A DNA stretch of 64,000 nt from Bacteroidota bacterium (GTDB lineage Bacteria; Bacteroidota; Bacteroidia; Bacteroidales; JACABE01), in NCBI GenBank assembly GCA_026391675.1, contig JAPLDQ010000015.1, positions 1 to 64,000 on the forward strand, read 5' to 3'. This document shows positions 1 to 8,610 of the stretch, piece after piece. Under the pieces are notes generated by a model, which was not told the DNA's origin, made no database searches, and worked only from the letters and a program-made list of their open reading frames with translations. A program made the translations under genes and the position numbers. The first letter of the stretch is position 1. Each line of letters opens with the position of its first letter.

Positions 1-146
1 ACAATTTCAAAATAAGGCTCAAGATTCTCCTCCGAAAAAATATTATCAAATAAAGAATTTTTATATCTGATAATTCCCCAAAAATAGAAAAGTGCCGGAA
101 TATGCGGCAACTCAGGAATTCGTTCAGCAACAAAAACTTTAGTCAT
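1..146 (-). CDS. Partial hypothetical protein (N-terminus only)
   Basis: An ATG at 146 on the minus strand opens a frame that stays free of stops for 48 codons to the window edge. The protein begins MTKVFVAERIPELPHIPALF and is rich in aromatic residues. I do not recognise the family and only the first quarter or less is likely present. It is divergent from the methyltransferase gene starting at 221, with a short shared intergenic region. It belongs to the left-end segment whose composition differs from the rest of the window. Confidence 0.45.
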   Translation of the reverse strand, partial: MTKVFVAERIPELPHIPALFYFWGIIRYKNSLFDNIFSEENLEPYFEI

Positions 147-220
147 ATACAGTTCAATTGTCTTTATACTATCGCACATTCAACCAATTTGCAACGTAGC
201 GTACTCATAAACATTGTGTT

Positions 221-874
221 ATGATTGTTCATACTTATTTTATGCAAACAATTTTTCGCAAACTTACTCATAAAGCATTATCAGACCATAAACTTTCTGG
301 AGAAATTATTGATTTGGGAGGGACAGGACGGGCAGAATACGCGGTCTTTCTAAAAGGATCATTCAAACGTTACAGCGTTAATATGGATGAAAAATCAAAG
401 CCTGATTTTGTCGCAGATCTTGAAAAACCACTCAAATTTGAATCAGAAAAATTTAATGGGGCACTACTCATAAACGTACTTGAACACATCTATCATGCAC
501 ATCAGTTAGTACAAGAAACCGCTCGTGTTTTAAAGCCGGGTGGAACCGCAATTGCAACAATTCCATATATTATGGCAATCCATCCATCGCCTCGAGACTT
601 TTACCGATTTTCAGATGATGCCTTGACCCTGATGTTTACAGAAGCAGGCTTTACAGAAGTTCACGTAAAACCAATCGGAAGTGGTGTTTTTATTGCACGC
701 CACATGCTACTCAGTCGACTTGTGCCACACGTAATACAGATCATCACAGAATACCCTCTACGAGCACTCGCAATAACGCTCGATAAAATTTGGTACAAAA
801 TAGCGAAAGTTCTCAGAAAAAAATATTCGCCCGCAGACTATCCACTCGGATACATCGTTACTGCAAAAAAATAA
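221..874 (+). CDS. Class I SAM-dependent methyltransferase
   Basis: A 217-residue protein of the Methyltransf_11 type. Motif I is IIDLGGTG (residues 29-36), the post-II segment is INVLEHI (84-90), and LKPGG (104-108) precedes the strand ATIPY. This fold transfers a methyl group from S-adenosylmethionine; the acceptor cannot be read from the sequence. The C-terminal 60 residues are basic. Met1 is used here but Met8 (position 242) is an equally good start. It converges with the methyltransferase at 877-1521, with two bases between the stop codons. It lies in the non-Bacteroidota left segment. Small methyltransferases of this kind are common in surface-polysaccharide loci, but no glycosyltransferase is visible to support that. 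Confidence 0.8.
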   Translation: MIVHTYFMQTIFRKLTHKALSDHKLSGEIIDLGGTGRAEYAVFLKGSFKRYSVNMDEKSKPDFVADLEKPLKFESEKFNGALLINVLEHIYHAHQLVQETARVLKPGGTAIATIPYIMAIHPSPRDFYRFSDDALTLMFTEAGFTEVHVKPIGSGVFIARHMLLSRLVPHVIQIITEYPLRALAITLDKIWYKIAKVLRKKYSPADYPLGYIVTAKK

Positions 875-876
875 TC

Positions 877-1521
877 TTATTCATTAGCTGCAACCACAAC
901 TAACGTCTCAAGAAATTTTGTTGTGAATTTACTTAGAAAAAAATAAATGGTGTTCAATACTTTTTTATTAAAGCTTTCAGCGTGAGCTGGGTGTAACGTA
1001 TAGATATAACCGATTTGTGAAATATCCATATGCATTTTTCCAAAAAACTGTCGCAGCACGCGCGAATTGTAGTAACAAACATGATCACTGTTTGTCGTTG
1101 GTTCGTATTTAGTTATTTTTTCGGCAAGATTAAATAAATTGAAAGCGTTCGGCGTTGTGATTACCAACTGACCACCCGGTTTTAAACTTTTTTTACACTG
1201 CAAAATGAATAAACCCGGATTTGGGATATGTTCAATTAAATCACCTGCAAAAATAATATCAAACTTAACATCAAAATAAAAGGATTCTGCACTCTTTTTT
1301 TTATAGTGCGTTTCATCAGTAAACACTGATCGATCAAAATCAAGATCGATTCCGTATAACTGTTTTTTTGGATCATTCAGGCGCTTCTGCAAAAGTCTGT
1401 GTACCCATCTTGGATTCGTTATTGATGTGCCCTGACCAAAAAAACCTACATCTAAAATAACGCAATCCTGTTTTACAACAGCTTTAATAAGCGCCTCTTT
1501 ATCAAAATAAATTTTATACAT
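877..1521 (-). CDS. Class I SAM-dependent methyltransferase
   Basis: A 214-residue protein with a SAM-binding motif ILDVGFFGQG (22-31), then AGDLIEHIP near residue 91 and the typical LKPGGQLVITTPNAF segment near 112-126, all diagnostic of Methyltransf_23/11-type enzymes. The substrate is unknown. The gene lies downstream of fusA on the same strand, 67 bases away, with a GC-rich hairpin between them. In Bacteroidota fusA is normally followed by rpsJ and the S10 operon, so a methyltransferase here is a further sign that this end is from another lineage. Confidence 0.8.
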   Translation of the reverse strand: MYKIYFDKEALIKAVVKQDCVILDVGFFGQGTSITNPRWVHRLLQKRLNDPKKQLYGIDLDFDRSVFTDETHYKKKSAESFYFDVKFDIIFAGDLIEHIPNPGLFILQCKKSLKPGGQLVITTPNAFNLFNLAEKITKYEPTTNSDHVCYYNSRVLRQFFGKMHMDISQIGYIYTLHPAHAESFNKKVLNTIYFFLSKFTTKFLETLVVVAANE

Positions 1522-1540
1522 AATATGTTATCAGTATAAC

Positions 1541-1566
1541 ATAAAGCCCCCAAACGGGGGCCTTAT
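1541..1566 (-). terminator. Hairpin after fusA
   Basis: An 11-bp stem (one A-C mismatch) with the loop AAAC, including five consecutive C-G pairs, sits between the end of fusA and the next gene. It is followed on the minus strand by a weak U-rich stretch. A second small hairpin occupies 1526-1541. It probably ends the str operon transcript. Confidence 0.6.
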
Positions 1567-1588
1567 GTTCAATGTACCTCCGTACATT

Positions 1589-3667
1589 TTATTTCTTTCG
1601 TCCCTCAATAACTTCCTTCGCAACATTCTGCGGAACTTCCGCGTAATGTCCAAATTCCATTGAGTATGATGCACGACCTTGCGTCATTGAACGCAATTCT
1701 GTCGCGTAACCAAACATTGAAGCCAACGGGATTTCTGAATCAACAACTTTCGTTCCCATGCGGTCACGCATTTCTTTCACAACGCCGCGCTTTGACGAAA
1801 TGTTACCGATAACATCACCCATGTTTGACTCAGGAGTCAAAACTTCAACTTTCATCACTGGTTCAAGCAACATCAAACCTGCTTTGGTACATGCTTCACG
1901 GAATGCCATCGAACCTGCAATTTTAAACGCAGCTTCAGATGAATCAACTTCGTGGTATGAACCATCGAACACAGTTGCTTTAATGTCGAGCATTGGATAC
2001 CCAGCGAGCACACCGCGGTCCATAGTTTCCTTGATACCTTTTTCAATTGGCGCGATATATTCTTTTGGAATTGATCCACCTTTTGTTGCATCAACGAATT
2101 CGAATCCAGCACCTTTTTCGAGCGGTTCAACTTTCAACCAGCAATGGCCATATTGACCACGACCACCTGACTGTTTGATGTACTTACCTTCTGCTTCTGC
2201 TTCACCGCGAATCGCTTCCTTAAACGCAACCTGTGGCGCACCAACGTTTGCTTCCACTTTAAATTCGCTTTTCATGCGATCAACGATAATGTCGAGATGC
2301 AATTCACCCATACCTGCGATAATCGTCTGCATGGTTTCGTCATCTGTATGCACGCGGAATGTTGGATCTTCTTCAGCCAACTTCTGCAATGCCATACCCA
2401 TCTTTTCCTGATCCTGTTTTGTCTTTGGTTCAATTGCCAAAGAAATAACTGGTTCTGGGAAAGAAATCTTTTCCATGAGTACTGGTGAATTTTCATCACA
2501 CAATGTGTTACCCGTTGTAGTTGATTTCAAACCAACTGCAGCCGCAATATCACCTGCGTAAACCTCTTCCACATCTTCACGTGTATTTGCATGCAAACGC
2601 ACGATACGACCAAAACGTTCTTTTTCACCGGTCGAAGAATTCAACGCGTATGAACCTGCTTTTAATGTACCTGAGTACACGCGGAAAAAAGTAAGCTTAC
2701 CCACGAATGGATCTGCTGCAACTTTAAACGCAAGCGCAGTAAACGGTTCTGAATCATCTGAGTGGCGGAAAATAACTTTTGTTTCATCATCCGGATCAGT
2801 ACAGCGAACTGGTGGCACGTCAAGTGGCGAAGGAAGATAATCAACGATTGCATCGAGCAAGAATTGAACACCTTTGTTCTTCAATGCTGAACCACAGAAC
2901 ACAGGCACAAATGCACCAGCGATTGTTGCTTTACGGATAATCACTTTCAATTCTTCAACTGGAATTTCTTCACCAGCCAAATAGCGATTCATCGCGCTTT
3001 CATCATTTTCAACAATCTTTTCAACCATGTTTGCGCGATATTCTTTCGCCTTTTCCATCATGTCTGCTGGCACATCTTCGTGGCGAAAATCTTGACCCAT
3101 TTCGTCGTAATAGACTTCAGCTTTCATGTGCAAGAGATCGATAATACCTTTGAAACCACCTTCTTGTCCGATTGGTAATTGCATTGGAATCGCGTTCTTG
3201 GTCAAACGATTGTGAATTGAATCCACATCCTTGTAAAAGTCAGCGCCGGTACGATCGAGCTTGTTGATGAAACACAAACGTGGAACGTTGAGTTCGTCAG
3301 CATAGCGCCAGTTAGTTTCTGATTGAGGTTCCACACCTGCAACACCATCGAAAATAACAGCAGCACCATCGAGCACGCGGAGCGAGCGTTTAACTTCAAC
3401 TGTAAAGTCAATGTGACCTGGAGTATCAATCAAGTTCATGCGTGTATCTTTCCAGAAACACGTTGTCGCAGCTGCGGTAATGGTAATACCGCGTTCGCGT
3501 TCTTGTTCCATCCAATCCATGGTCGCAGCACCTTCGTGAACTTCACCAATCTTATGTTTTTTACCGGTATAGAACAAGATACGTTCTGACACGGTTGTTT
3601 TACCTGCATCAATATGCGCAATAATACCGAAATTGCGTGTGTGCAAAAGAGAATAATCTCGTGGCAT
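1589..3667 (-). CDS. fusA: Elongation factor G
   Basis: Full-length EF-G of 692 residues, the GTPase that drives ribosomal translocation. The G1 motif AHIDAGKT is at 17-24, followed by the G2 segment [14 protein letters not shown] and NKLD; domains II-V continue to the C-terminus. It is the third gene of rpsL-rpsG-fusA. The N-terminus ([20 protein letters not shown]) and the string [17 protein letters not shown] resemble EF-G of Patescibacteria-like lineages more than Bacteroidota EF-G; this is judged by eye. Arginine is almost always CGT/CGC here, unlike genes beyond 4.4 kb. Confidence 0.97.
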   Translation of the reverse strand: MPRDYSLLHTRNFGIIAHIDAGKTTVSERILFYTGKKHKIGEVHEGAATMDWMEQERERGITITAAATTCFWKDTRMNLIDTPGHIDFTVEVKRSLRVLDGAAVIFDGVAGVEPQSETNWRYADELNVPRLCFINKLDRTGADFYKDVDSIHNRLTKNAIPMQLPIGQEGGFKGIIDLLHMKAEVYYDEMGQDFRHEDVPADMMEKAKEYRANMVEKIVENDESAMNRYLAGEEIPVEELKVIIRKATIAGAFVPVFCGSALKNKGVQFLLDAIVDYLPSPLDVPPVRCTDPDDETKVIFRHSDDSEPFTALAFKVAADPFVGKLTFFRVYSGTLKAGSYALNSSTGEKERFGRIVRLHANTREDVEEVYAGDIAAAVGLKSTTTGNTLCDENSPVLMEKISFPEPVISLAIEPKTKQDQEKMGMALQKLAEEDPTFRVHTDDETMQTIIAGMGELHLDIIVDRMKSEFKVEANVGAPQVAFKEAIRGEAEAEGKYIKQSGGRGQYGHCWLKVEPLEKGAGFEFVDATKGGSIPKEYIAPIEKGIKETMDRGVLAGYPMLDIKATVFDGSYHEVDSSEAAFKIAGSMAFREACTKAGLMLLEPVMKVEVLTPESNMGDVIGNISSKRGVVKEMRDRMGTKVVDSEIPLASMFGYATELRSMTQGRASYSMEFGHYAEVPQNVAKEVIEGRKK

Positions 3668-3678
3668 AAGAAGAGCGA

Positions 3679-4146
3679 TTAGTAAGCGAAGTGAGCGAAC
3701 GCGCGGTTCGACTCAGCCATTTTGTGAACGTCTGCACGTTTTTTCATTGCATCACCTTCACCTTTTGCAGCAAGCATCAATTCTTCCGCAAGTTTTTCAG
3801 TCATTGAGCGTCCTTTTTTTGCACGAGCTGCGTTAATAATCCAACGCATTGCAAGTGAGCTTTTACGTTCTGGTTTGACAGGGATTGGTACCTGGTAGTT
3901 TGAGCCACCAACACGTTTGGTTTTAACTTCAACCGCAGGACCAACATTGTTCAAAGCTGCTTCGAAAATTTCCATTGCATCTTTGTCTTCTTTTTTCTTG
4001 ATAATATCAAATGCACCGTACACAATTCCTTGTGCAGTGTTTTTCTTACCACTCAACATAATGAAGTTAATAAACTTCGCGAGTGTTTGGTTGCTATAGA
4101 CTGGATCTGGCGCGATATCGCGCTTTGGAGCTTGTTTACCTCGCAT
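3679..4146 (-). CDS. rpsG: 30S ribosomal protein S7
   Basis: 155 residues, the normal length for S7, which nucleates assembly of the 3' domain of 16S rRNA. It begins [15 protein letters not shown] and contains the conserved [11 protein letters not shown] segment. The start lies two bases after the rpsL stop and the end is 11 bases before fusA, so the three genes form one transcription unit. Sequence and codon use match fusA and the C-terminal half of rpsL, not the Bacteroidota part of the window. Confidence 0.97.
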   Translation of the reverse strand: MRGKQAPKRDIAPDPVYSNQTLAKFINFIMLSGKKNTAQGIVYGAFDIIKKKEDKDAMEIFEAALNNVGPAVEVKTKRVGGSNYQVPIPVKPERKSSLAMRWIINAARAKKGRSMTEKLAEELMLAAKGEGDAMKKRADVHKMAESNRAFAHFAY

Positions 4147-4147
4147 A

Positions 4148-4564
4148 TTATTTCTTTTTCTTCTTAGCCTTACCTACAGCTTTTACCGCTGGAGTTTTAG
4201 GACGTTTCATACCGTACAATGAGCGGCTACCACGACGGCCCGCAACTCCTTGTGCATCAAACACACCGCGAACGATATGGTAGCGCACACCTGGAAGATC
4301 TTTCACACGACCACCACGAATCATAACGATTGAGTGTTCCTGCAAGTTGTGACCTTCACCCGGAATGTAAGCATTTACTTCTTTTCCGTTGGTTAATCTT
4401 ACCCTTGCTACTTTACGCATAGCTGAATTAGGTTTTTTTGGTGTAGTAGTATAAACTCTTACACAAACACCTCTTCTTTGTGGGCAAGAATCCAATGCTG
4501 GAGACTTACTTTTCTCTGTTAATTTATTTCGTCCTTTACGAACTAACTGTTGTATTGTAGGCAT
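4148..4564 (-). CDS. rpsL: 30S ribosomal protein S12, apparently chimeric
   Basis: A 138-residue S12, part of the decoding centre. The first ~60 residues ([48 protein letters not shown]) match the Bacteroidota pattern. From about residue 81 the protein reads [20 protein letters not shown], then [23 protein letters not shown] with a Lys/Ala-rich tail, which is not Bacteroidota-like. Of eight Arg codons up to residue 56, five are AGA/AGG; of eight from residue 83 on, all are CGT/CGC. The change therefore falls in the universally conserved segment around residues 60-82 (about 4321-4387). The reading frame is intact across it. Confidence 0.95.
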   Translation of the reverse strand: MPTIQQLVRKGRNKLTEKSKSPALDSCPQRRGVCVRVYTTTPKKPNSAMRKVARVRLTNGKEVNAYIPGEGHNLQEHSIVMIRGGRVKDLPGVRYHIVRGVFDAQGVAGRRGSRSLYGMKRPKTPAVKAVGKAKKKKK

Positions 4565-4620
4565 ATTCCGTTGATTGTTTTAATATCAAGTTGATTAACA
4601 ACCCCAATTTTTTGGGACTG

Positions 4621-4628
4621 CAAAGGTA
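4621..4628 (-). promoter_or_regulatory. Bacteroidota -7 promoter element of rpsL
   Basis: TACCTTTG on the minus strand fits the Bacteroidota consensus TAnnTTTG exactly, about 57 bases before the rpsL start. The upstream -33 box is weak (ATTGC around 4648). It lies on the Bacteroidota side of the rpsL junction. Confidence 0.7.
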
Positions 4629-4673
4629 ATACTTTATTTTAAAATAGCAATAGCTGAATTAAAAAAAATTAGG

Positions 4674-4681
4674 TATTTTTG
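4674..4681 (+). promoter_or_regulatory. Candidate -7 element of the HAD gene
   Basis: TATTTTTG fits TAnnTTTG and stands 50 bases before the GTG start at 4731. No clear TTTG box is visible at the -33 position. Confidence 0.45.
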
Positions 4682-4730
4682 CATTTTCTTTGAAAAAAGT
4701 TTTATATTAAACATAAACCCATCAAAATCA

Positions 4731-5429
4731 GTGCGTAAATACAAACATATTTTTTTTGACCTCGACAGAACCCTTTGGGATTTCGACAGCAATTCTCTGG
4801 AAACATTTCACGACATATACATTATATATAATATTGCAGAAAAATTAAATTGCGATTTTAATTCCTTTCATCATACCTATATAAAGCACAACACTCAGCT
4901 GTGGGATGCTTATCGTAAAACTGAAATTGCCAAGGATTATTTAAGTCTCCACCGTTTCCTTTTTACGCTGAACGATTTTGGCTGCAATGATATTGAAATG
5001 GCTGCAAACATGGCTAAAGATTATGTAAGAATCAGTCCTCAGAAAAAGATATTATTGCCTCATGCCATCGAAATCCTGGATTTTCTTAAACCCAATTATC
5101 AATTGCACATCATTACCAACGGTTTTGTTGAAGTACAATATACAAAACTTAAAAATTCAGGCCTGGAAAAGTATTTTACTAATACTATTATCTCAGAAGA
5201 AGCCGGATACCAGAAACCGGATGCAGCCATATTTGCCTATTCGCTGGAAAAAGCATCAGCAAAAGCTGAAGAAAGCCTGATGATAGGCGATGATTTAAAA
5301 GTAGATGTAATTGGAGCAAGACAGGTGGGTATGGATCAGATTTTTTACAATACAACAGGCATCAGCCATGATGAAAACATCACTTTCGAAATACGTTCCT
5401 TATTGGAGTTAAAGTATATATTGAATTAA
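4731..5429 (+). CDS. HAD-superfamily hydrolase, YjjG-type pyrimidine nucleotidase
   Basis: A 232-residue HAD phosphatase with all four motifs: DLDRTLWDFD (residues 11-20, nucleophile and acid/base Asp), TNGF, QKPD (Lys) and GDDLKVDVIGA. Family knowledge: YjjG-like enzymes dephosphorylate noncanonical or pyrimidine 5'-nucleotides in the cytosol; the cap lies between motifs I and II. The start is a GTG at 4731, giving the expected N-terminus MRKYKHIFFDLD; no upstream ATG fits. It is divergent from rpsL, sharing a 166-base promoter region. Exact substrate is uncertain. Confidence 0.85.
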   Translation: MRKYKHIFFDLDRTLWDFDSNSLETFHDIYIIYNIAEKLNCDFNSFHHTYIKHNTQLWDAYRKTEIAKDYLSLHRFLFTLNDFGCNDIEMAANMAKDYVRISPQKKILLPHAIEILDFLKPNYQLHIITNGFVEVQYTKLKNSGLEKYFTNTIISEEAGYQKPDAAIFAYSLEKASAKAEESLMIGDDLKVDVIGARQVGMDQIFYNTTGISHDENITFEIRSLLELKYILN

Positions 5430-5926
5430 TATAATAGGATAAAGAAGTTGGACTAATTATCAACGATGCTTTGCATTTCCATATAAAAAAACACCATCAA
5501 GTTATTTTCCATCCGGATAAAGACCACCATTTATTGATTTTAATAATTTTATGAAATTTCTTGAATAATCAGGACTTATATTACTTGCTGCTACGTTATT
5601 TGCAGTTAGAATTCTAATATTGAAAAAGAGGTTAAAAATAAAAGTATTCAATTTTAACAAAATAAAATCACAAAGAATCAATTTAATTTTTAATTTTAGC
5701 ATTTATATACCTAAATGAACAATAATTTACATTTAGGGTTATAAATAACATACACAATATGAGCATACTAAAATTGGTTTTTTATTAAATAACAGTAGTA
5801 AAAATCACAGCTTAGGTCATGCTTATTGTGAAGCACAATTTTTATAATACAGTTTAAATTTCGTTAAGGAGGAATCCGAAAATCCTTTAAATGAGTAGGA
5901 ATATTTTTAATTTAATACATTTTATT
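5430..5926. other. AT-rich intergenic region without a convincing gene
   Basis: About 500 bases between the HAD gene and the SnoaL-like gene. A minus-strand frame at 5502-5702 codes for 66 low-complexity residues ending in SINGGLYPDGK; I do not recognise it, and it may be a gene remnant or chance. Near the right end, AAGGAGG at 5867-5873 resembles a strong Shine-Dalgarno sequence but is too far from either possible start to pair normally, and it can fold back on TCCTTTAA at 5883-5890. Confidence 0.4.
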
Positions 5927-6418
5927 ATGAAAAAAATCATGTTATCCTTAATTTCTGTTGCAATGCTTGCAACAAGCTTTACTTCGTGCACAAAATCAAA
6001 AAGTTCAGTTATTTCAGAAGCTGAAAAAGCTGCAATTACCAAATCAGCCATTGACATTAATCAGGCATTTAATGAATCCAAGGATTTCAAAGCCTATGTA
6101 AATTCTTATTATGCCGAAGATGCAACAGTTTTATACCCCAATAATGATGCCATTAAAGGTCGTGATGCTATTACAGCAGCGCTTTCATCTTTCGGCAGTG
6201 ATCTTAATGTAACACCTACTATTGTTGATATTAATGGCAGTGATGAGCTAGCCTATGTTTATGGTACTGTAAAAATGGAAACAAATGCCAAGGTTGAACT
6301 TGATCATGGAAAATATATTGAAATCTGGAAAAAACAAAAAGATGGAAAATGGCAGGTAATCTATGATATTTTCAATACAAGTGTGGCAATGCCAAAAGAT
6401 ACCACCAAAATGAAATAG
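5927..6418 (+). CDS. SnoaL-like (DUF4440) lipoprotein
   Basis: 163 residues from the ATG at 5927. A lipoprotein signal MKKIMLSLISVAMLATSFTSC ends in a lipobox Cys, so the mature protein should be membrane anchored. The rest is a single NTF2/SnoaL-like cone domain: the helical part with SYYAEDATVLYPN, IKGRDAITAAL, then strands ending KWQVIYDIFNTS. This fold binds small hydrophobic ligands or acts as a weak enzyme; the ligand is unknown. An upstream in-frame ATG at 5891 would add 12 residues and spoil the signal peptide. It is followed 29 bases later by a second protein of the same fold. Confidence 0.8.
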   Translation: MKKIMLSLISVAMLATSFTSCTKSKSSVISEAEKAAITKSAIDINQAFNESKDFKAYVNSYYAEDATVLYPNNDAIKGRDAITAALSSFGSDLNVTPTIVDINGSDELAYVYGTVKMETNAKVELDHGKYIEIWKKQKDGKWQVIYDIFNTSVAMPKDTTKMK

Positions 6419-6447
6419 TTCTATTCTTTAACTTCATAAAACAAACA

Positions 6448-6927
6448 ATGATAAAAAATATAATCTTACTTAAATTAGTCTTTTTAATTTTATTTTCAGT
6501 TAGCATTAATTCTTTATTTGCACAAGAATCAACTGATAAGATTAAAAATGAAATAAGCGAAACGTTGAAAAGCTGGAACATGGCAGCTAAAAATGCGGAT
6601 GTTAATCAGGCAATGTCATTGTTTGATACTACAGCAACTATTATTTTAATTGGATCTGATAGCGGAGAAGTATATAAAGGAAAAGAGCAAATTAAAAAAT
6701 GGCTGGGTCAACTTTTTGAAGTTGGGAGTTTCTCCTGGGAGATGAATAGAATTGATATTGACAACAATGGAAATACTGCCTGGGTATTTATGGATGGGAA
6801 GATGATTGTTAACTTTCATAATGGGAAAAGGAAAATAACCCCCTATCGGTTTACTGGCATTATGGTAAGGAAAAAAGGGGAATGGAAATGGAGATTATTT
6901 GACGGTTCTGTTCCTAAAGGTGAATAG
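6448..6927 (+). CDS. Secreted SnoaL-like protein
   Basis: 159 residues with a signal peptide (MIKNIILLKLVFLILFSVSI, cleavage after LFAQ). The mature part is a SnoaL_3-type domain: NEISETLKSWNMAAKNADV, LFDTTATIILIGSD, YKGKEQIKKWL, then WVFMDGKMIV and WRLFDGS. It has no lipobox, so it is probably periplasmic. It forms a likely operon with the lipoprotein upstream, and the two may be diverged duplicates. Function is not known. Confidence 0.78.
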   Translation: MIKNIILLKLVFLILFSVSINSLFAQESTDKIKNEISETLKSWNMAAKNADVNQAMSLFDTTATIILIGSDSGEVYKGKEQIKKWLGQLFEVGSFSWEMNRIDIDNNGNTAWVFMDGKMIVNFHNGKRKITPYRFTGIMVRKKGEWKWRLFDGSVPKGE

Positions 6928-6994
6928 TTATCAATTGATTTAATTCTTGGTTTGTCTAATAACAGGCTAGTTGCTGCATCTTTTGCCCGATCTG

Positions 6995-7067
6995 CCAATT
7001 TCTATCTGATCATTTATATAATATATTAATGATCAGATAGAAATTGGTGTTTTGCATAACACCAATT
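6995..7067. repeat. Two mutually exclusive hairpins
   Basis: The first stem is a perfect 20-bp inverted repeat (6995-7014 pairing with 7028-7047, 13-base AT loop). The second is a 10-bp stem, AATTGGTGTT (7042-7051) with AACACCAATT (7058-7067). They share bases 7042-7047, so only one can form fully. No long U-tract follows on either strand. It could be a bidirectional terminator, an mRNA stabiliser or an attenuator-like switch before ugd. Confidence 0.7.
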
Positions 7068-7190
7068 GCCTTTTACAGCTAACTAATAAGCTGAGTTCGG
7101 ATTATTAATATTGTTCTTTATTATTATACGATAGTATAATTAATCACAAGTAAAACAAGTATTTCCAAAAACCAAAAAAAAATCCTTTCA

Positions 7191-7225
7191 TTTGGTTGTG
7201 ATTATAGGGTAATTTCCTAATTTTG
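7191..7225 (+). promoter_or_regulatory. Promoter of ugd
   Basis: TTTG (7191-7194), 23 bases, then TAATTTTG (7218-7225), an exact match to TAnnTTTG; the spacer is a little longer than the usual 19-21. The start codon follows 27 bases after the -7 box. Confidence 0.6.
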
Positions 7226-7251
7226 TCAAAAATTTAAATTAAGTATTTTTT

Positions 7252-8574
7252 ATGAAGATAACTATAGTTGGAACCGGTTATGTAGGATTGGTAACAGGCA
7301 CCTGTTTTGCAGAAGTTGGCATACATGTCACCTGTGTTGATATTGACAAACTAAAAATCGATAACCTTAATAAAGGTATTTCTCCTATTTATGAACCAGG
7401 CTTAGACCCCATGATTGAACGCAATGTTCAAAAAGGACGTTTAAGTTTTTCAACTGATTTGGCTGCCTGTCTGCCAGAAACTGATGTAATTTTCAGTGCA
7501 GTTGGTACACCACCTGATGAAGACGGCAGTGCCGATTTGCAATACGTTCTGGATGTTGCCCGTACCGTTGGTAAACACATGAATCATTACATCCTCATGG
7601 TTACCAAAAGCACAGTACCTGTTGGTACAGCAAAAAAAGTACGTGATGCCATTCAGAGTGAACTTGACAAACGTGGCGTTAACATTGAATTTGATGTAGC
7701 CTCCAATCCTGAATTCTTAAAAGAAGGTGATGCTATTAACGATTTCCTTAAACCTGACAGAATTGTAGTTGGCGTTGAATCAGCCAAAGCGGAAGAAATC
7801 ATGACTGCCCTTTATAAACCATTTACCTTAAATGGTCATCCAACCATTTTTATGGATGTTCCCTCAGCTGAAATGACCAAATATGCAGCCAACTCCATGC
7901 TGGCCACCAAAATCAGCTTTATGAACGATATAGCCAACCTTTGCGAAATTATGGGAGCTGATGTAAATATGGTTCGCAAAGGAATTGGCAGCGACAGCAG
8001 AATCGGAACCAAATTCATTTATCCTGGTATCGGATACGGCGGTAGTTGTTTCCCTAAAGATGTAAAAGCTTTAATTAAAACAGCCGATCAGTTTGGATAT
8101 AATATGCGTGTTTTAAAAGCGGTTGAAGATGTGAATGACGACCAGAAATCTGTATTATTTACCAAATTACACAAGCATTTCAAGGGTGAATTAAAAGGCA
8201 AAACGATAGCCTTATGGGGACTTTCATTCAAACCACAGACCGACGATATGCGCGAAGCACCATCACTCGTTCTGATTAAGAAATTATTGGAAGCCGGTTG
8301 TAAAGTTAAAGCCTATGACCCTGTTGCCATTCATGAAACACAACGTAAAATCGGTGATTCAATAATTTATGCAAAGGATAGCTATGATGCATTGATTGAT
8401 GCAGATGCATTGATGCTGGTTACCGAATGGACTGAATTCAGATTCCCCGACTGGGATAAAGTTAAAAAATTAATGAAACAGTCTGTTTTATTTGACGGCC
8501 GGAATATATTCGACTATAAAGAAATGAAAAAACAGGGGTTTGATTATTATTGCCTGGGTATAAGAACGAAGTAG
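7252..8574 (+). CDS. ugd: UDP-glucose 6-dehydrogenase
   Basis: 440 residues, the usual length. It oxidises UDP-glucose to UDP-glucuronate with two NAD+. The Rossmann motif GTGYVGLVTG is at 7-16, the central domain contains the sugar-binding NPEFLKEGDA, and the catalytic Cys266 is in GGSCFPKD. The third domain (from about 318) begins with KTIALWGLSFKPQTDDMREAPS. Together with the UDP-glucuronate decarboxylase at 11888 it gives a route to UDP-xylose, separated only by the regulator and TonB receptor genes. Start ATG 7252 is fixed by the conserved N-terminus. Confidence 0.97.
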   Translation: MKITIVGTGYVGLVTGTCFAEVGIHVTCVDIDKLKIDNLNKGISPIYEPGLDPMIERNVQKGRLSFSTDLAACLPETDVIFSAVGTPPDEDGSADLQYVLDVARTVGKHMNHYILMVTKSTVPVGTAKKVRDAIQSELDKRGVNIEFDVASNPEFLKEGDAINDFLKPDRIVVGVESAKAEEIMTALYKPFTLNGHPTIFMDVPSAEMTKYAANSMLATKISFMNDIANLCEIMGADVNMVRKGIGSDSRIGTKFIYPGIGYGGSCFPKDVKALIKTADQFGYNMRVLKAVEDVNDDQKSVLFTKLHKHFKGELKGKTIALWGLSFKPQTDDMREAPSLVLIKKLLEAGCKVKAYDPVAIHETQRKIGDSIIYAKDSYDALIDADALMLVTEWTEFRFPDWDKVKKLMKQSVLFDGRNIFDYKEMKKQGFDYYCLGIRTK

Positions 8575-8610
8575 TTATAAGTTATAAATTATAAGTTCTA
8601 AACTGAGTTT

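Larger units (their letters stand above)
6928..7251. other. Intergenic region with stacked inverted repeats and ugd promoter
   Basis: 324 bases that hold two overlapping hairpins (6995-7047 and 7042-7067), listed separately, and the ugd promoter at 7191-7225. No coding frame is evident. Confidence 0.6.

Noticed and set aside
1758-3621. Several frames of 60-130 codons overlapping fusA on both strands
   Set aside because: Shadow frames of the highly conserved EF-G gene with no domains of their own.
5502-5702. 66-residue minus-strand frame ending SINGGLYPDGK
   Set aside because: Low complexity, AT-rich, no recognisable family or promoter; mentioned only within the intergenic entry.
5867-5891. 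AAGGAGG as ribosome-binding site for the start at 5891
   Set aside because: It lies 17 bases from that ATG, and the better lipoprotein start is 36 bases further downstream; it may belong to a hairpin instead.
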